Shown here: positions 57,330 through 64,000 of the stretch, piece by piece
Layout: every line of letters begins with the position of its first letter
Numbering within the stretch: position 1 is the stretch's first letter
DNA from: Pseudomonas sp. GM18
Lineage (GTDB): Bacteria; Pseudomonadota; Gammaproteobacteria; Pseudomonadales; Pseudomonadaceae
Direction of reading: 5' to 3'
DNA length: 64,000 nucleotides
Assembly (NCBI RefSeq): GCF_000282195.1
Contig: NZ_AKJT01000069.1
Span: 62,001 to 126,000 of the forward strand
Notes under the pieces: generated by a model
Seen by the model: the letters and a program-made list of their open reading frames with translations, nothing else
The model's database searches: none
What the model was told of the DNA's origin: nothing
Translations under genes and position numbers: made by a program

Positions 57330-58124
57330 ATGAATTTTTCCGCACTACGTAGAAATCTGCTGGTGGGCTCGTTGGGCCTGGCGCTGAGCGCCGGCCTGCT
57401 CGGGCAAGCGGTTGCCGGAGAGCAACTGCAAAAAATCAAGGACGCGGGCGTGATCAACGTCGGTCTGGAAGGCACTTATCCACCGTTCAGCTTCGTCGAC
57501 GAGGCCGGCAAACTGAACGGCTTCGAAGTCGAATTCTCCGAAGCCTTGGCCAAAGAGCTGGGCGTGAAGGTCAAACTGCAACCGACCAAATGGGAAGGCA
57601 TCCTCGCAGCCTTGGAATCCAAGCGTCTGGACGCGGTGATCAACCAGGTGACCATCACCGAAGAGCGCAAGAAGAAGTACGACTTCTCCGAGCCGTACAC
57701 CGTATCCGGGATTCAGGCGCTGACCCTGACCAAAAACAAAGACACCATCAAGACCGCCGCCGATCTGGCCGGCAAGAAAGTCGGCGTAGGCCTGGGCACT
57801 AACTACGAGCAGTGGGTGAAAGAGAATGTGCCTAAGGCTGATGTCCGCACCTACGAAGATGACCCGAGCAAGTTCCAGGATCTGCGCGTCGGCCGCATCG
57901 ACGCCATTCTGATCGACCGTCTGGCCGCGCTGGAATACGCCAGGAAGGCCAAGGACACTGCCGCCGCCGGCGAAGCGTTCTCCCGCCAAGAGGCCGGTAT
58001 TGCCCTGCGCAAAGGCGAGCCTGAACTGCTGGCCGCGGTGAACAAAGCCATCGACAAGCTGCGTGCCGACGGTACGCTGAAAAAGCTTTCGGAAAAATAC
58101 TTCAGCGCTGACGTCACTCAATAA
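57330..58124 (+). CDS. tcyA: Cystine ABC transporter, periplasmic binding protein
   Basis: A 264-residue binding protein with a signal peptide (VGSLGLALSAGLLGQAVAG). The amino-acid-binding domain begins IKDAGVINVGLEGTYPPFSFVDEAGKLNGFEVEFSEALAKELGV, a typical family-3 SBP start. The hinge and ligand region are seen as VINQVTITEERKKKYDFSEPYTVSGIQALT. It is also called FliY in enteric bacteria. The stop overlaps the tcyL start (TAATG). It would bring cystine, and possibly D-cysteine or lanthionine-type compounds, to TcyL/TcyN. Confidence 0.94.
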   Translation: MNFSALRRNLLVGSLGLALSAGLLGQAVAGEQLQKIKDAGVINVGLEGTYPPFSFVDEAGKLNGFEVEFSEALAKELGVKVKLQPTKWEGILAALESKRLDAVINQVTITEERKKKYDFSEPYTVSGIQALTLTKNKDTIKTAADLAGKKVGVGLGTNYEQWVKENVPKADVRTYEDDPSKFQDLRVGRIDAILIDRLAALEYARKAKDTAAAGEAFSRQEAGIALRKGEPELLAAVNKAIDKLRADGTLKKLSEKYFSADVTQ

Positions 58125-58789
58125 TGGGAGAAGCTTTCCAACTCGCGCTGGACTCCGCGCCCTTCCTGCTCAAGGGCGCGTACTACACGGTCATCTTGAG
58201 CCTGGGCGGGATGTTCTTCGGCCTGCTGATGGGCTTCGGCCTGGCGTTGATGCGCCTGTCGCGCTTCAAACTGGTGAGCTGGATTTCCCGCATCTACGTG
58301 TCGTTCTTTCGCGGCACGCCGTTGCTGGTGCAACTGTTCGTGATCTATTACGGCTTGCCGCAATTAGGCATCGAACTTGATCCGCTGCCGGCAGCCCTGA
58401 TCGGCTTCTCGCTGAACATGGCGGCCTATGCCTGCGAAATCCTGCGTGCCGCAATCAGCTCCATCGAGCGCGGCCAGTGGGAAGCCGCGGCCAGTATCGG
58501 CATGACCCGCGCGCAAACCCTGCGCCGGGCCATTCTGCCGCAAGCGATGCGCACGGCCCTGCCACCGTTGGGCAACAGCTTCATCTCGCTGGTCAAGGAC
58601 ACCGCGCTGGCGGCCACCATTCAGGTGCCGGAGCTGTTCCGTCAGGCGCAGCTGATCACCGCCCGTACCTTCGAAATTTTCACCATGTATCTTGCCGCCG
58701 CGCTGATCTACTGGGTTCTGGCGACTGTACTGTCGCACCTGCAGAACAAGTTGGAAGAGCGGGTCAATCGGCACGACCAGGAGTCCTGA
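58124..58789 (+). CDS. tcyL: Cystine ABC transporter, permease
   Basis: A 221-residue polar amino acid permease (HisM/TcyL type) with about five membrane spans. The N-terminal motif APFLLKGAYYTVILSLGGMFFGLLMGFGLALMRLS leads to FFRGTPLLVQLFVIYYGLPQLG. The EAA loop that contacts the ATPase is GQWEAAASIGMTRAQTLRRAILPQA. The start overlaps the tcyA stop, and tcyN follows after four bases. Confidence 0.95.
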   Translation: MGEAFQLALDSAPFLLKGAYYTVILSLGGMFFGLLMGFGLALMRLSRFKLVSWISRIYVSFFRGTPLLVQLFVIYYGLPQLGIELDPLPAALIGFSLNMAAYACEILRAAISSIERGQWEAAASIGMTRAQTLRRAILPQAMRTALPPLGNSFISLVKDTALAATIQVPELFRQAQLITARTFEIFTMYLAAALIYWVLATVLSHLQNKLEERVNRHDQES

Positions 58790-58793
58790 CCCA

Positions 58794-59543
58794 ATGATTG
58801 TCGTGGAAAAACTGACAAAGCAGTTCAAGGGTCAGGTGGTGCTCAACGGCATCGATCTGCAAGTGAAGGAAGGCGAGGTAGTGGCAATCATCGGCCCCAG
58901 CGGCTCGGGCAAGACCACGTTCCTGCGTTGCCTGAATTTTCTGGAAGAACCCACCAGCGGCCGGATCAAGGTCGGCGACATCGAAATCGATGGCAGTCGC
59001 CCCCTGAACCAGCAGCAGAGTCTGGTACGGCGCCTGCGCCAGCACGTGGGTTTTGTGTTCCAGAATTTCAATCTGTTCCCGCATCGCACAGCCCTGGAAA
59101 ACGTCATCGAAGGCCCGATCGTGGTGAAAAAAATTCCACGAGCCGACGCCGTAGCCTTGGGTAAAAAGCTGTTGGCCAAGGTCGGCCTGGCGGGCAAGGA
59201 AGACGCTTACCCGCGACGCCTTTCCGGTGGTCAGCAACAGCGCGTGGCGATTGCCCGGGCGCTGGCGATGGAACCGGAAGTGATCCTGTTCGATGAACCG
59301 ACCTCGGCGCTGGACCCGGAACTGGTGGGCGAAGTGTTGGCGACCATCCGCGGCCTGGCCGAGGAGAAACGCACCATGGTGATCGTCACCCACGAGATGG
59401 GTTTTGCTCGGGACGTGGCCAACCGCGTGGTGTTTTTCGACAAGGGTGTAATCGTCGAACAAGGCGAAGCCAAGGCACTGTTTGCCAACCCGAAAGAAGA
59501 ACGGACGAAGCAGTTTCTCAGCAAGTTCCTTAATAACGCCTAA
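58794..59543 (+). CDS. tcyN: Cystine ABC transporter, ATP-binding protein
   Basis: A 249-residue ABC ATPase of the amino-acid importer type, with Walker A GPSGSGKTTFLRCLNFLEEP, Q-loop VGFVFQNFNLFPHRTALENV, signature LSGGQQQRVAIARAL, Walker B VILFDEPTSALDPELVGEV and H-loop VTHEMGFARDVANRVVF. It is four bases after tcyL and last in the operon. A perfect small hairpin at 59567-59584 follows but without a T-run, so the terminator is uncertain. Confidence 0.95.
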   Translation: MIVVEKLTKQFKGQVVLNGIDLQVKEGEVVAIIGPSGSGKTTFLRCLNFLEEPTSGRIKVGDIEIDGSRPLNQQQSLVRRLRQHVGFVFQNFNLFPHRTALENVIEGPIVVKKIPRADAVALGKKLLAKVGLAGKEDAYPRRLSGGQQQRVAIARALAMEPEVILFDEPTSALDPELVGEVLATIRGLAEEKRTMVIVTHEMGFARDVANRVVFFDKGVIVEQGEAKALFANPKEERTKQFLSKFLNNA

Positions 59544-60045
59544 TGGCGCCCATTAAAAAGCCGTCAACTTCCATGGATGGAAGTGACATCTCCCCACTCT
59601 AAAAACCTCACGCCCCTCTTCCTCGACTTATTTGATTCAGCAAAACCATAAACAACTTACGACCATCGCATGCGGTACATATATATGTCCTGCAACAGAT
59701 TCATTCCTCTTAAAATCCATAAAAACACTCGCCACTCACAGTCAAAGGGTTGCTGCCTCCGAGGCTTAAACCCACACAAATACTGGACAAAATTCGACAG
59801 AGCGATGGAGTTTATTAACTACACCGCGTAGGAAATTTCTGAATAACCCAAGAACTAACCTTTAACCAATCAGCTCTATTGACACCTATTCGAACGCACT
59901 CTTATCTAGTCTCCAACTGGCGACTTTCATCAAACTCGTTCACTCTTCAAATACACAAACAGTGAATCGTTTTGTTGCCTGGTAATTCATGCCTTTCGAT
60001 CTTTCAGAAACGGACTTCGCGGTAAGGCTCCAAGGAGAGAACCCC
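59544..60045. other. 500-base AT-rich intergenic region
   Basis: No convincing gene on either strand. It is distinctly A/T-richer than its surroundings. It contains the hairpin ACTTCCATGGATGGAAGT (59567-59584) and a promoter-like TTGACA (59879-59884) followed after 18 bases by TATCTA (59903-59908), about 140 bases before the gene at 60046. Its low GC content may point to acquired DNA. Confidence 0.5.
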
Positions 60046-60810
60046 ATGACAAGCACTTCGAACAAACCCGAACTTGCAGCCCCGACCCTGGCGCAAACTC
60101 ACAAGGCCGGCATCAGCATCACCTCGGCCGCTCATCTAATGATCGACGTGCCGCCCTATCCCGGCATGGACGAAGGCGACCTGATCGAGCTGTTCTGGAA
60201 CAACTGCTACGTGGCTTCCAGCGTGTTGGGGACTGACCATGGCGGTAAAGCGGTGAGCCTGCGGGTGCCGGAAAGCTTCATTGCCAACGGTTCTGCTCGC
60301 GTCCATTACAAGGTCATGCAGATCGGGCAAGGGCCAGCGGTATCACCGGCGGCGCGCGTCCAGATCAAACTCGATTGCCCCGGCGGCCTGCCCTCGCCCC
60401 TTTGCGTTGAGGAAAACCAGAGCCTGGCACCGGTGTTCATCCCCGAGACCATTCGCCGTCAGGGGGTCAATCCGAACCAGGTCAAGCGCGGTGTGCCATT
60501 GACCATCGAACCGTACCTGAACATGGCCGCTGACGACGAAATCACCCTGCGCTGGGGCGATGTGCGCATGGACCTGCCCAAACTCAAGGCCGACGATGTG
60601 GGTCAGCCGATTCACGTCTGGGTGCCACCGGCAATCATTCTCGAAGCCGGCGAAGACCTCCGACTGGAAGTGACCTACTGCATCCTCGACCGGGTGGGCA
60701 ACAACTCGCGCTGGGCACCGGCCCGCACGCTGAAGATCGGCTGTGCCAATCCCTACCTGAAAGTACCGCCCAAAGAAGCGCTCAAAGCTGCTGAGCCCAG
60801 AAAAAAGTGA
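60046..60810 (+). CDS. Protein of unknown function with two Ig-like beta domains
   Basis: A 254-residue protein; the ATG at 60046 has AAGGAGAG at good spacing, while an in-frame ATG 57 bases earlier has none. No signal peptide. Two beta-sandwich-like halves show the same pattern: ISITSAAHLMIDVPPYPGMDEGDLIELFWNN with a ...VSLRVPESFIANGSARVHYKV end, then RGVPLTIEPYLNMAADDEITLRWGDVRMDLP with IHVWVPPAIILEAGEDLRLEVTYCILDRVGNNSRWAP. The motif YPGM-x-EGD-x-I-x-L-x-W resembles domains of large Pseudomonas surface or toxin-associated proteins, from memory. The lack of a signal suggests a non-Sec route or a cytoplasmic role. Function unknown. Confidence 0.72.
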   Translation: MTSTSNKPELAAPTLAQTHKAGISITSAAHLMIDVPPYPGMDEGDLIELFWNNCYVASSVLGTDHGGKAVSLRVPESFIANGSARVHYKVMQIGQGPAVSPAARVQIKLDCPGGLPSPLCVEENQSLAPVFIPETIRRQGVNPNQVKRGVPLTIEPYLNMAADDEITLRWGDVRMDLPKLKADDVGQPIHVWVPPAIILEAGEDLRLEVTYCILDRVGNNSRWAPARTLKIGCANPYLKVPPKEALKAAEPRKK

Positions 60811-60849
60811 GGTCCACGGGGATGTGTGACGCCTCTTCTATCTATATTC

Positions 60850-60880
60850 CTAAAAGTTAGTTCATTAATTATTTATACGC
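60850..60880 (+). promoter_or_regulatory. AT-rich block upstream of the sfnB operon (candidate CysB-type control region)
   Basis: CTAAAAGTTAGTTCATTAAT followed by TATTTATAC lies about 160-190 bases before sfnB. It shares the CTAAAA(A)GTTA start with the block before tauA and the T/A-rich body with both tauA and tcyA blocks. Confidence 0.35.
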
Positions 60881-60968
60881 GATTAGGGTATATACACCGG
60901 ACCACCGGACATTCGTGTTTTTCGTTCGTCGCAACGCTTGCGGCGTTTTCATGAGATGTGAGGTAGGT

Positions 60969-61037
60969 ATGGTCCGGAACACAATCACCCCAGTGCAAAT
61001 CGCCAGGGCATTGCGTGCAGCCAAGGAGCGGCACTGA
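60969..61037 (+). CDS. Possible 22-residue leader ORF overlapping sfnB start
   Basis: The ATG at 60969 has GAGG five bases upstream. The frame runs 22 codons and ends in TGA that overlaps the ATG of the next gene (TGATG at 61035-61039). The peptide is basic and helical (begins MVRNTITPVQIARAL) and has no cysteine or methionine beyond the start. The AAGGAG of the next gene is inside its last codons. It could be a translationally coupled small protein, a leader peptide, or chance. Only comparison with relatives can decide. Confidence 0.3.
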   Translation: MVRNTITPVQIARALRAAKERH

Positions 61038-62278
61038 TGTCCAGTCTGGCAGATGCAATCATCCAGAGTGATCTGGACATCGCCCCATTGTTGTTGCCCG
61101 CGCAGGTCTTGCGCAACGACGCACAAGCCATCGAGGCTGCCCAAGAGCTGGCGCGAGTCGCCCGCCTGCAAGCCGCCAAACGAGACCAGCAACGCAAGTT
61201 GCCCTGGTCGGAAATCGAACAGTTCACCCGCAGCGGCCTGGGCAGCATTGCCATCCCGCGTGAGTACGGCGGCCCACAGGTTTCGTTCGTCACCTTGGCC
61301 GAAGTGTTCGCGATCATTTCCGCGGCCGACCCGGCCTTGGGGCAGATCCCGCAGAACCATTTCGGGATTCTCAACCTGGTACTCGGCAGCGCCACCGAGT
61401 CGCAGAAAAAACAGCTGTTCAAAAGTGTGCTCGAAGGTTGGCGAATCGGTAACGCGGGCCCTGAGCGCGGTACCAAAAATACCCTGGAGCTCAAGGCGCG
61501 AATCACCGCCGACGGCGATGGCTTCGTCATCAACGGGCAGAAGTTCTATTCCACCGGCGCATTGTTCGCTCACTGGGTGGCCGTCAAGGCGCTGAACGAT
61601 GACGGCAAGCAAGTGCTGGCCTTCGTTCGTCGTGGCACCCCGGGCCTGCGCATCGTCGATGACTGGTCGGGTTTCGGCCAGCGCACCACTGCCAGCGGCA
61701 CCATTTTGCTCAACAACGTGCGGGTCGACGCCGAGCTGGTGGTGAATAACTGGAAGATCAACGACAGCCCCAATATTCAGGGCGCCGTGTCACAGCTGAT
61801 TCAAGCAGCCATCGATGCCGGCATCGCCCGGGGCGCTATCGATGACGCCATCGAATTCGTAAAAACCCGTGCCCGGCCCTGGATCGACGCCAAGGTCGAA
61901 CGGGCCAGCGACGACCTCTACGTGATCGCCGATATCGGCAAGCTGAAAATCGAACTGCACGCCGCCGAAGCGCTGCTGCGCAAGGCCGGGCAAGTGCTCG
62001 ATCAGGTCAACGCCGCGCCGCTCACCGCCGAGTCCGCGGCCCGCGCCTCGATTGCCGTGGCCGAGGCCAAAGTGCTGACCACCGAGATCTCGCTGCTGGC
62101 CAGCGAAAAACTCTTCGAACTGGCCGGCAGCCGCGCGACCCTCGCCGAGTTCAACCTCGACCGCCACTGGCGCAATGCCCGGGTGCACACGCTGCACGAC
62201 CCGGTGCGCTGGAAATATCACGCGGTTGGCGCTTATCACTTGAACGGCACGTTGCCGGCTCGCCACTCCTGGATTTAA
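61037..62278 (+). CDS. sfnB: SfnB-family sulfur acquisition flavoprotein, copy 1
   Basis: A 413-residue acyl-CoA-dehydrogenase-fold flavoprotein of the SfnB family, which in Pseudomonas is expressed under sulfate limitation and linked to use of organosulfur compounds. Blocks: SGLGSIAIPREYGGPQVSFVTLAEVFAII, DPALGQIPQNHFGILN, the flavin/substrate region KFYSTGALFAHWVAVKAL, DDWSGFGQRTTASGTI, and the end DRHWRNARVHTLHDPVRWKYHAVG. AAGGAG precedes the ATG at 61037. The second copy follows after 23 bases. The exact reaction of SfnB is not established. Confidence 0.9.
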   Translation: MSSLADAIIQSDLDIAPLLLPAQVLRNDAQAIEAAQELARVARLQAAKRDQQRKLPWSEIEQFTRSGLGSIAIPREYGGPQVSFVTLAEVFAIISAADPALGQIPQNHFGILNLVLGSATESQKKQLFKSVLEGWRIGNAGPERGTKNTLELKARITADGDGFVINGQKFYSTGALFAHWVAVKALNDDGKQVLAFVRRGTPGLRIVDDWSGFGQRTTASGTILLNNVRVDAELVVNNWKINDSPNIQGAVSQLIQAAIDAGIARGAIDDAIEFVKTRARPWIDAKVERASDDLYVIADIGKLKIELHAAEALLRKAGQVLDQVNAAPLTAESAARASIAVAEAKVLTTEISLLASEKLFELAGSRATLAEFNLDRHWRNARVHTLHDPVRWKYHAVGAYHLNGTLPARHSWI

Positions 62279-62301
62279 CGACCAGATCTCTGGAGAAACA
62301 C

Positions 62302-63495
62302 ATGTCTCTTTCTCGAAACGTCGCGGTCATTACCAGCGATGAGCAAGCCCTGATCGTCGCCAGTGACCTGGCCGACGACTTCAAACGCGACAGCGCCCTG
62401 CGCGACCGCGAACGTCGTTTGCCGCACCCGGAACTGGAGGTGTTTTCCCGTTCGGGTCTTTGGGGCATCAGCGTGCCAAAAGAATACGGCGGCGCCGGAG
62501 TTTCCAATGTCACCCTGGCCAAAGTAATCGCTTTGATCGCCCAGGCTGACGGCTCCCTGGGGCAGATCCCGCAGAACCATTTCTACGCCCTCGAAGTGCT
62601 CCGTGTGAACGGCAGCCATGAGCAGAAAAAACGCCTGTACGCCGAAGTGCTGGCTGGCCAGCGTTTCGGCAACGCACTGGCGGAACTGGGCACCAAAACC
62701 GCCCATGACCGCGTCACCAGCCTGACCCGCGACGGTAACGGCTATCGCATCAACGGCCGCAAGTTCTACGCCACCGGCGCGATTTACGCCCAGCGCATCC
62801 CCACCTCCGTGGTGGACGAAAACGGCGTGCAGCAACTGGCCTTCGTCCCGCACAACAGCAAAGGCCTGACGGTCATCGACGACTGGAGCGGCTTCGGCCA
62901 GCGCACCACCGGCAGCGGTTCGGTGGTGTTCGAGGATGTCTACGTTGCCGCCGAGGACGTGATTCCATTTCAAAGCGCTTTCGAGCGCCCGACCACTGTC
63001 GGCCCATTGGCACAGATTCTCCACGCCGCGATCGACACCGGCATCGCCCGCGCCGCCTATGAAGATGCGCTGCATTTCGTGCGGACCAAAACCCGGCCGT
63101 GGATCGACGCCACGCATGAAAAAGCCACCGAAGACCCGCTGACCATCAAGAGCTTCGGCCACTTGAGTATTCGCCTGCATGCCACCGAAGCCTTGCTGGA
63201 ACGCTCCGGCGAATTCCTCGACCGGGCCCAGGCCGAGACCAATGCCGAAACCGTTGCAGCTGCATCGATTGCGGTTGCCGAAGCCCGGGCCATCAGCACT
63301 GAAATCTCCCTCGCCGCCGGCAGCACGCTGTTCGAACTCGCCGGCAGCCAGGCAACCCTGATCGAGCACGGCCTCGATCGCCACTGGCGCAACGCCCGGG
63401 TGCACACCCTGCACGACCCCGTGCGTTGGAAGTATCACGCGGTGGGCAATTACTACCTCAACGATGAAAACCCTCCGTTGCGGGGGACGATCTGA
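62302..63495 (+). CDS. SfnB-family sulfur acquisition flavoprotein, copy 2
   Basis: A 397-residue paralogue of the preceding protein: SGLWGISVPKEYGGAGVSNVTLAKVIALI, SLGQIPQNHFYALEVL, KFYATGAIYAQRIPTSV, DDWSGFGQRTTGSGSVVFEDVYV and the same ending DRHWRNARVHTLHDPVRWKYHAVGNYY. The two copies differ throughout, so the duplication is old. The stop overlaps the start of the flavin monooxygenase gene (TGATG), which suggests that the two proteins work in one pathway, for example one supplying reduced flavin or oxidising the product of the other. Confidence 0.9.
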   Translation: MSLSRNVAVITSDEQALIVASDLADDFKRDSALRDRERRLPHPELEVFSRSGLWGISVPKEYGGAGVSNVTLAKVIALIAQADGSLGQIPQNHFYALEVLRVNGSHEQKKRLYAEVLAGQRFGNALAELGTKTAHDRVTSLTRDGNGYRINGRKFYATGAIYAQRIPTSVVDENGVQQLAFVPHNSKGLTVIDDWSGFGQRTTGSGSVVFEDVYVAAEDVIPFQSAFERPTTVGPLAQILHAAIDTGIARAAYEDALHFVRTKTRPWIDATHEKATEDPLTIKSFGHLSIRLHATEALLERSGEFLDRAQAETNAETVAAASIAVAEARAISTEISLAAGSTLFELAGSQATLIEHGLDRHWRNARVHTLHDPVRWKYHAVGNYYLNDENPPLRGTI

Positions 63496-64000
63496 TGGCC
63501 GACGCAAAAAAGAAAATCCTGCTCAACGCGTTCAACATGAACTGCATCGGACACATCAACCATGGCCTGTGGACCCATCCACGGGACACGTCCACCCAGT
63601 ACAAGACGATCGAGTACTGGACCGAACTGGCACAGCTGCTGGAGCGCGGACTGTTCGACGGGCTGTTCATCGCCGACATCGTCGGCGTGTACGACGTCTA
63701 TCAGAACTCGGTCGACGTGCCACTCAAAGAGTCGATCCAGTTACCGGTCAACGATCCGCTGCTACTGGTCTCGGCCATGGCCGCGGTCACCAAGAACCTC
63801 GGCTTCGGCCTGACCGCCAACCTGACCTACGAGCCGCCGTATCTGTTCGCCCGACGTCTGTCGACGCTTGATCATCTGAGTCGTGGCCGGGTCGGCTGGA
63901 ACATTGTCACCGGCTATCTCGACAGTGCCGCCAAAGCCATGGGCCTCAGCGAGCAGGTGGAACACGACCGACGTTACGACCAGGCCGACGAATACCTGCA
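63495..64000 (+). CDS. LLM-class flavin-dependent monooxygenase, NtaA/SnaA/DszA type (partial, 3' end off window)
   Basis: The frame is open from the ATG at 63495 to the right edge (168 codons seen). It begins MADAKKKILLNAFNMNCIG and continues with HINHGLWTHPRD, YWTELAQLLERGLFDGLFIAD, NDPLLLVSAMAAVTKNLGFGLTANLTYEPPYLFARRLSTLDHLSRGRVGWNIVTGYLDSAAKAMG. This is the NtaA/DszA group of FMNH2-dependent monooxygenases, which includes enzymes acting on nitrilotriacetate, pristinamycin and dibenzothiophene sulfone. Coupled to the SfnB pair, so probably a C-S-bond-cleaving oxygenase for an organosulfur compound. The substrate is inferred, not shown. Confidence 0.9.
   Translation, partial: MADAKKKILLNAFNMNCIGHINHGLWTHPRDTSTQYKTIEYWTELAQLLERGLFDGLFIADIVGVYDVYQNSVDVPLKESIQLPVNDPLLLVSAMAAVTKNLGFGLTANLTYEPPYLFARRLSTLDHLSRGRVGWNIVTGYLDSAAKAMGLSEQVEHDRRYDQADEYL

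Noticed and set aside
1..64000. tRNA, rRNA, insertion sequence, prophage or CRISPR
   Set aside because: None found by reading: no transposase or integrase motifs, no regularly spaced repeats, no cloverleaf-like sequences with CCA-type ends that I could support.

Overview
The window is a stretch of high-GC chromosome from a Pseudomonas of the fluorescens group. I base this on the gene content and order. The run pckA - hslO - hslR - rimB - rimK - envZ/amgS - ompR/amgR - tex - thioesterase - gshA is the Pseudomonas order. The window also carries dctBD, tauABCD, a betT choline carrier, an OprD-family porin, tcy/dcyD cysteine genes, SfnB-like sulfur genes and many REP palindromes typical of this group. 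I see no rRNA, tRNA, CRISPR array, insertion sequence or prophage.

Layout. 0-2 kb: an operon on the minus strand (2-oxoglutarate dioxygenase, GNAT acetyltransferase, AzlC exporter cut by the left edge). 2-5.2 kb: OprD porin, SnoaL-like protein, DsbA-like oxidoreductase, a small unknown protein. 5.4-10.5 kb: agmatine catabolism (aguA, aguB) and a 970-residue kinase/M23-like/aminotransferase fusion. 10.7-17.3 kb: an RfbC epimerase, dctB-dctD, a thioesterase, cysQ-nudE and the divergent nucleotidase yrfG. 17.4-21.6 kb: LysR regulator, fdhD and a YdeP-type molybdoenzyme. 21.8-27.2 kb: glycine-zipper protein, thioesterase, 3-hydroxyacyl-CoA dehydrogenase, RecQ-like helicase, a 43-residue lipoprotein and a secreted unknown protein.

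The most accessory part is 27.3-31.5 kb. It has two paralogous small genes behind duplicated promoter modules, one with a long hairpin-rich leader. It also has a bacteriocin-like locus: a protein with a pyocin-S-type domain and a colicin-E3-type ribonuclease end, followed by an ImmE3-like immunity gene interspersed with three related small ORFs that look like further immunity genes. A divergent acyl-carrier-like DUF1493 gene sits beside it.

31.6-43.6 kb is conserved housekeeping sequence (pckA to gshA). From 43.8 kb to the right edge the window is rich in sulfur acquisition: tauABCD for taurine; epsC (serine acetyltransferase), dcyD and tcyA-L-N for cysteine and cystine; and two SfnB-like flavoproteins with a flavin monooxygenase cut by the right edge. 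Three of these operons share an AT-rich block upstream, which may be a common sulfur-starvation control site. Between them lie an aldo/keto reductase, a hicAB toxin-antitoxin pair, a LysR regulator with two short-chain dehydrogenases, and the choline transporter betT with a BetI-like palindrome.

Coordinates of starts were chosen from visible ribosome binding sites and overlaps. Family assignments come from reading motifs and remembered family sequences, not from database searches.
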